Origin: Pontibacter qinzhouensis
GTDB lineage: Bacteria > Bacteroidota > Bacteroidia > Cytophagales > Hymenobacteraceae
Direction of reading: 5' to 3'
Assembly (NCBI RefSeq): GCF_008017455.1
Contig: NZ_VRTY01000020.1
Span: 1 to 64,000 of the forward strand
Length of the DNA stretch: 64,000 nt
Shown: one piece after another, positions 62,978 through 64,000 of the stretch
Layout of the letters: each line of letters starts with the position of its first letter
How positions within the stretch are numbered: position 1 is the stretch's first letter
Program-made: the position numbers and the translations under genes
Notes under the pieces: model-generated
Databases searched by the model: none
What the model was told of the DNA's origin: nothing
Seen by the model: the letters and a program-made list of their open reading frames with translations, nothing else

Positions 62978-63346
62978 ATGAATAACCGCGTACGAAAGAA
63001 ACTCATACAAGTAGCCCGTGGAAGAGCCCACCTGATGTCATTTCAAAATTTAGTAATAGAAGCCGAATTAGGCCTGAATCTGGAGAACTCCTACGAGAAG
63101 TGCCAGTTAAATGAGGTCATCGATGAGATTTCTGAGGAAGAATATGCAGCCGGAAGGCCCTTGTTAAGTGCTTTAGTACAAGTTAGAGGTAACCGTAACC
63201 AAGGCGACAGCTTTTTTAGGTTATGTGAAAGGCTAGGCCTCGGCGACTGGAAAGCTTTAAAAAAAGATCGTGAGTTCCTGGAGCAGCAGCGCGAAGCGTG
63301 CCGTGATTTCTGGCAGAACAACAATAATTTTTCTTCTTATCTATAA
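62978..63346 (+). CDS. Small conserved protein of unknown function
   Basis: A 122-residue, mainly helical, charged protein without signal peptide or membrane segment. The stretch EEYAAGRPLLSALVQVRGNRNQGDSFFRLCERLGLG (residues about 55-90) resembles a short domain I have seen in small uncharacterised bacterial proteins, but I cannot name it. No toxin or antitoxin partner is visible beside it. It lies 184 bp after the DUF4130 gene. A terminator hairpin follows at 63421. Confidence 0.6.
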   Translation: MNNRVRKKLIQVARGRAHLMSFQNLVIEAELGLNLENSYEKCQLNEVIDEISEEEYAAGRPLLSALVQVRGNRNQGDSFFRLCERLGLGDWKALKKDREFLEQQREACRDFWQNNNNFSSYL

Positions 63347-64000
63347 TATTGCTCAACTTGTAAGGCTGTAGTCGGTACTTTAAACTGTTCTACAGTATTT
63401 ACTCTGGTTTATAATTTCTTAAAGGCCAGTCTGTACACATGTGCGGGCTGGCCTTTTGCTGTTTATAATCGACTGCTTTGGGCACCACCTTTCCTGAGAA
63501 CCGAGTCCCAGAAGGTATTTCATTTTGATCAGGTTTACTTGCGCCGCCACACTGATATACACTTGTGTACAGTAAGAGAGCTATGCTGCCTTATATTGTG
63601 CTTGCATTTCTTTGCCTATTAAAATTAAGGAGCATATTGCTGCTAAAGCTGGGAAGGTATAAAGCTCAATTTTAAGCACTTGAAGAGTTGGATGAAGTAT
63701 GGTTTATTAAAGATAATCTGCTTTCTTATTGAATTATTCACATCCATTTCTACAGAATTTCTGTTCAAAATAATAGAAGCGTGTTTTATAATGTTCAGTT
63801 TCTGTGGGTTTAAGGAACACGAGAATTCGCTACGTGCGTAACTAATTTTTTGTTGGATATTTTATGAAAAAAATTTGCCTGATATTTAGAAAATTTAAGA
63901 AATTATATTTTAATTTATAAAATTATTTGATAGACGAGCTTTCTTTCAAGCCTTACTAAATAAAATACTGTTGCCCAGCTACTTAGTAATATCTAACTTA
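63347..64000. other. Window end, no gene seen
   Basis: AT-rich stretch with a terminator at its start and no open frame of note on either strand. It probably continues into the control region of a gene outside the window. Confidence 0.5.
63421..63458 (+). terminator. Intrinsic terminator after the 122-residue protein gene
   Basis: AAAGGCCAG (63421-63429) pairs with CTGGCCTTT (63448-63456), with one further base pair possible and a T at the end. 75 bp after the stop. Confidence 0.75.

Noticed and set aside
1-64000. tRNA or rRNA genes
   Set aside because: No cloverleaf-like or rRNA-like segments were recognised by eye; a tRNAscan run would settle it.

Overview
The window looks like the chromosome of a Bacteroidota member of the order Cytophagales, most like Pontibacter and relatives in the Hymenobacteraceae. 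The evidence is two SusC/SusD pairs, a RimK/AstE-type cluster, a small redoxin ending in TGCLIK, and AT-rich gaps between transcription units. This placement comes from gene content alone. No rRNA, tRNA, CRISPR array, transposase or phage gene was seen.

Positions 1-46 kb are largely a plant cell-wall (pectin-type) utilisation region. In order it holds a GH28 lipoprotein; SusC/SusD pair 1; an AraC regulator with a cupin sensor; an operon of L-fucose isomerase, a DapA-family aldolase, an SSS symporter and a GH127 beta-L-arabinofuranosidase; a PL1 pectate lyase; a CE15 esterase; ribB; an RbsABC-type importer with a DUF2291 lipoprotein and an FGGY kinase; a DeoR-led set of a FucI/AraA-fold isomerase and a two-subunit transketolase; SusC/SusD pair 2; a GH106 alpha-L-rhamnosidase; and a second SSS symporter. 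Isomerase, kinase, split transketolase, ABC importer and DeoR regulator together form a plausible complete route for a pentose or branched pentose. D-apiose from rhamnogalacturonan-II is my preferred candidate, by inference.

Positions 45-64 kb are more housekeeping: a redoxin and a phosphopantetheinyl transferase; a WD40 / DivIVA-domain / folB operon; a VOC protein; the conserved trio of retropepsin-like protease, RimK ATP-grasp ligase and AstE/AspA deacylase; a methyltransferase; a TIP30-like reductase; a CvfB-type S1 protein; an Omp85-like outer-membrane protein; and the pair of a DNA-repair-type radical SAM protein and its DUF4130 partner.

The most unusual signal is a family of short intergenic repeats that no gene explains. 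Eighteen full copies and two partial ones lie in gaps between transcription units. Each full copy runs from AATTATT to AAGGGT (one copy each has AATTATC, TAGGGT or CAGGGC) and is 57 or 58 bp long. The ends and the first half are conserved and the second half is very variable. Both orientations occur, and several copies begin within a few bases of a stop codon, one overlapping it. I know of no described family matching it. A second unexplained signal is a 14-bp dyad, AACTAACATTAGTT, upstream of several sugar-transport units. At least three other palindromic repeat families are also present.
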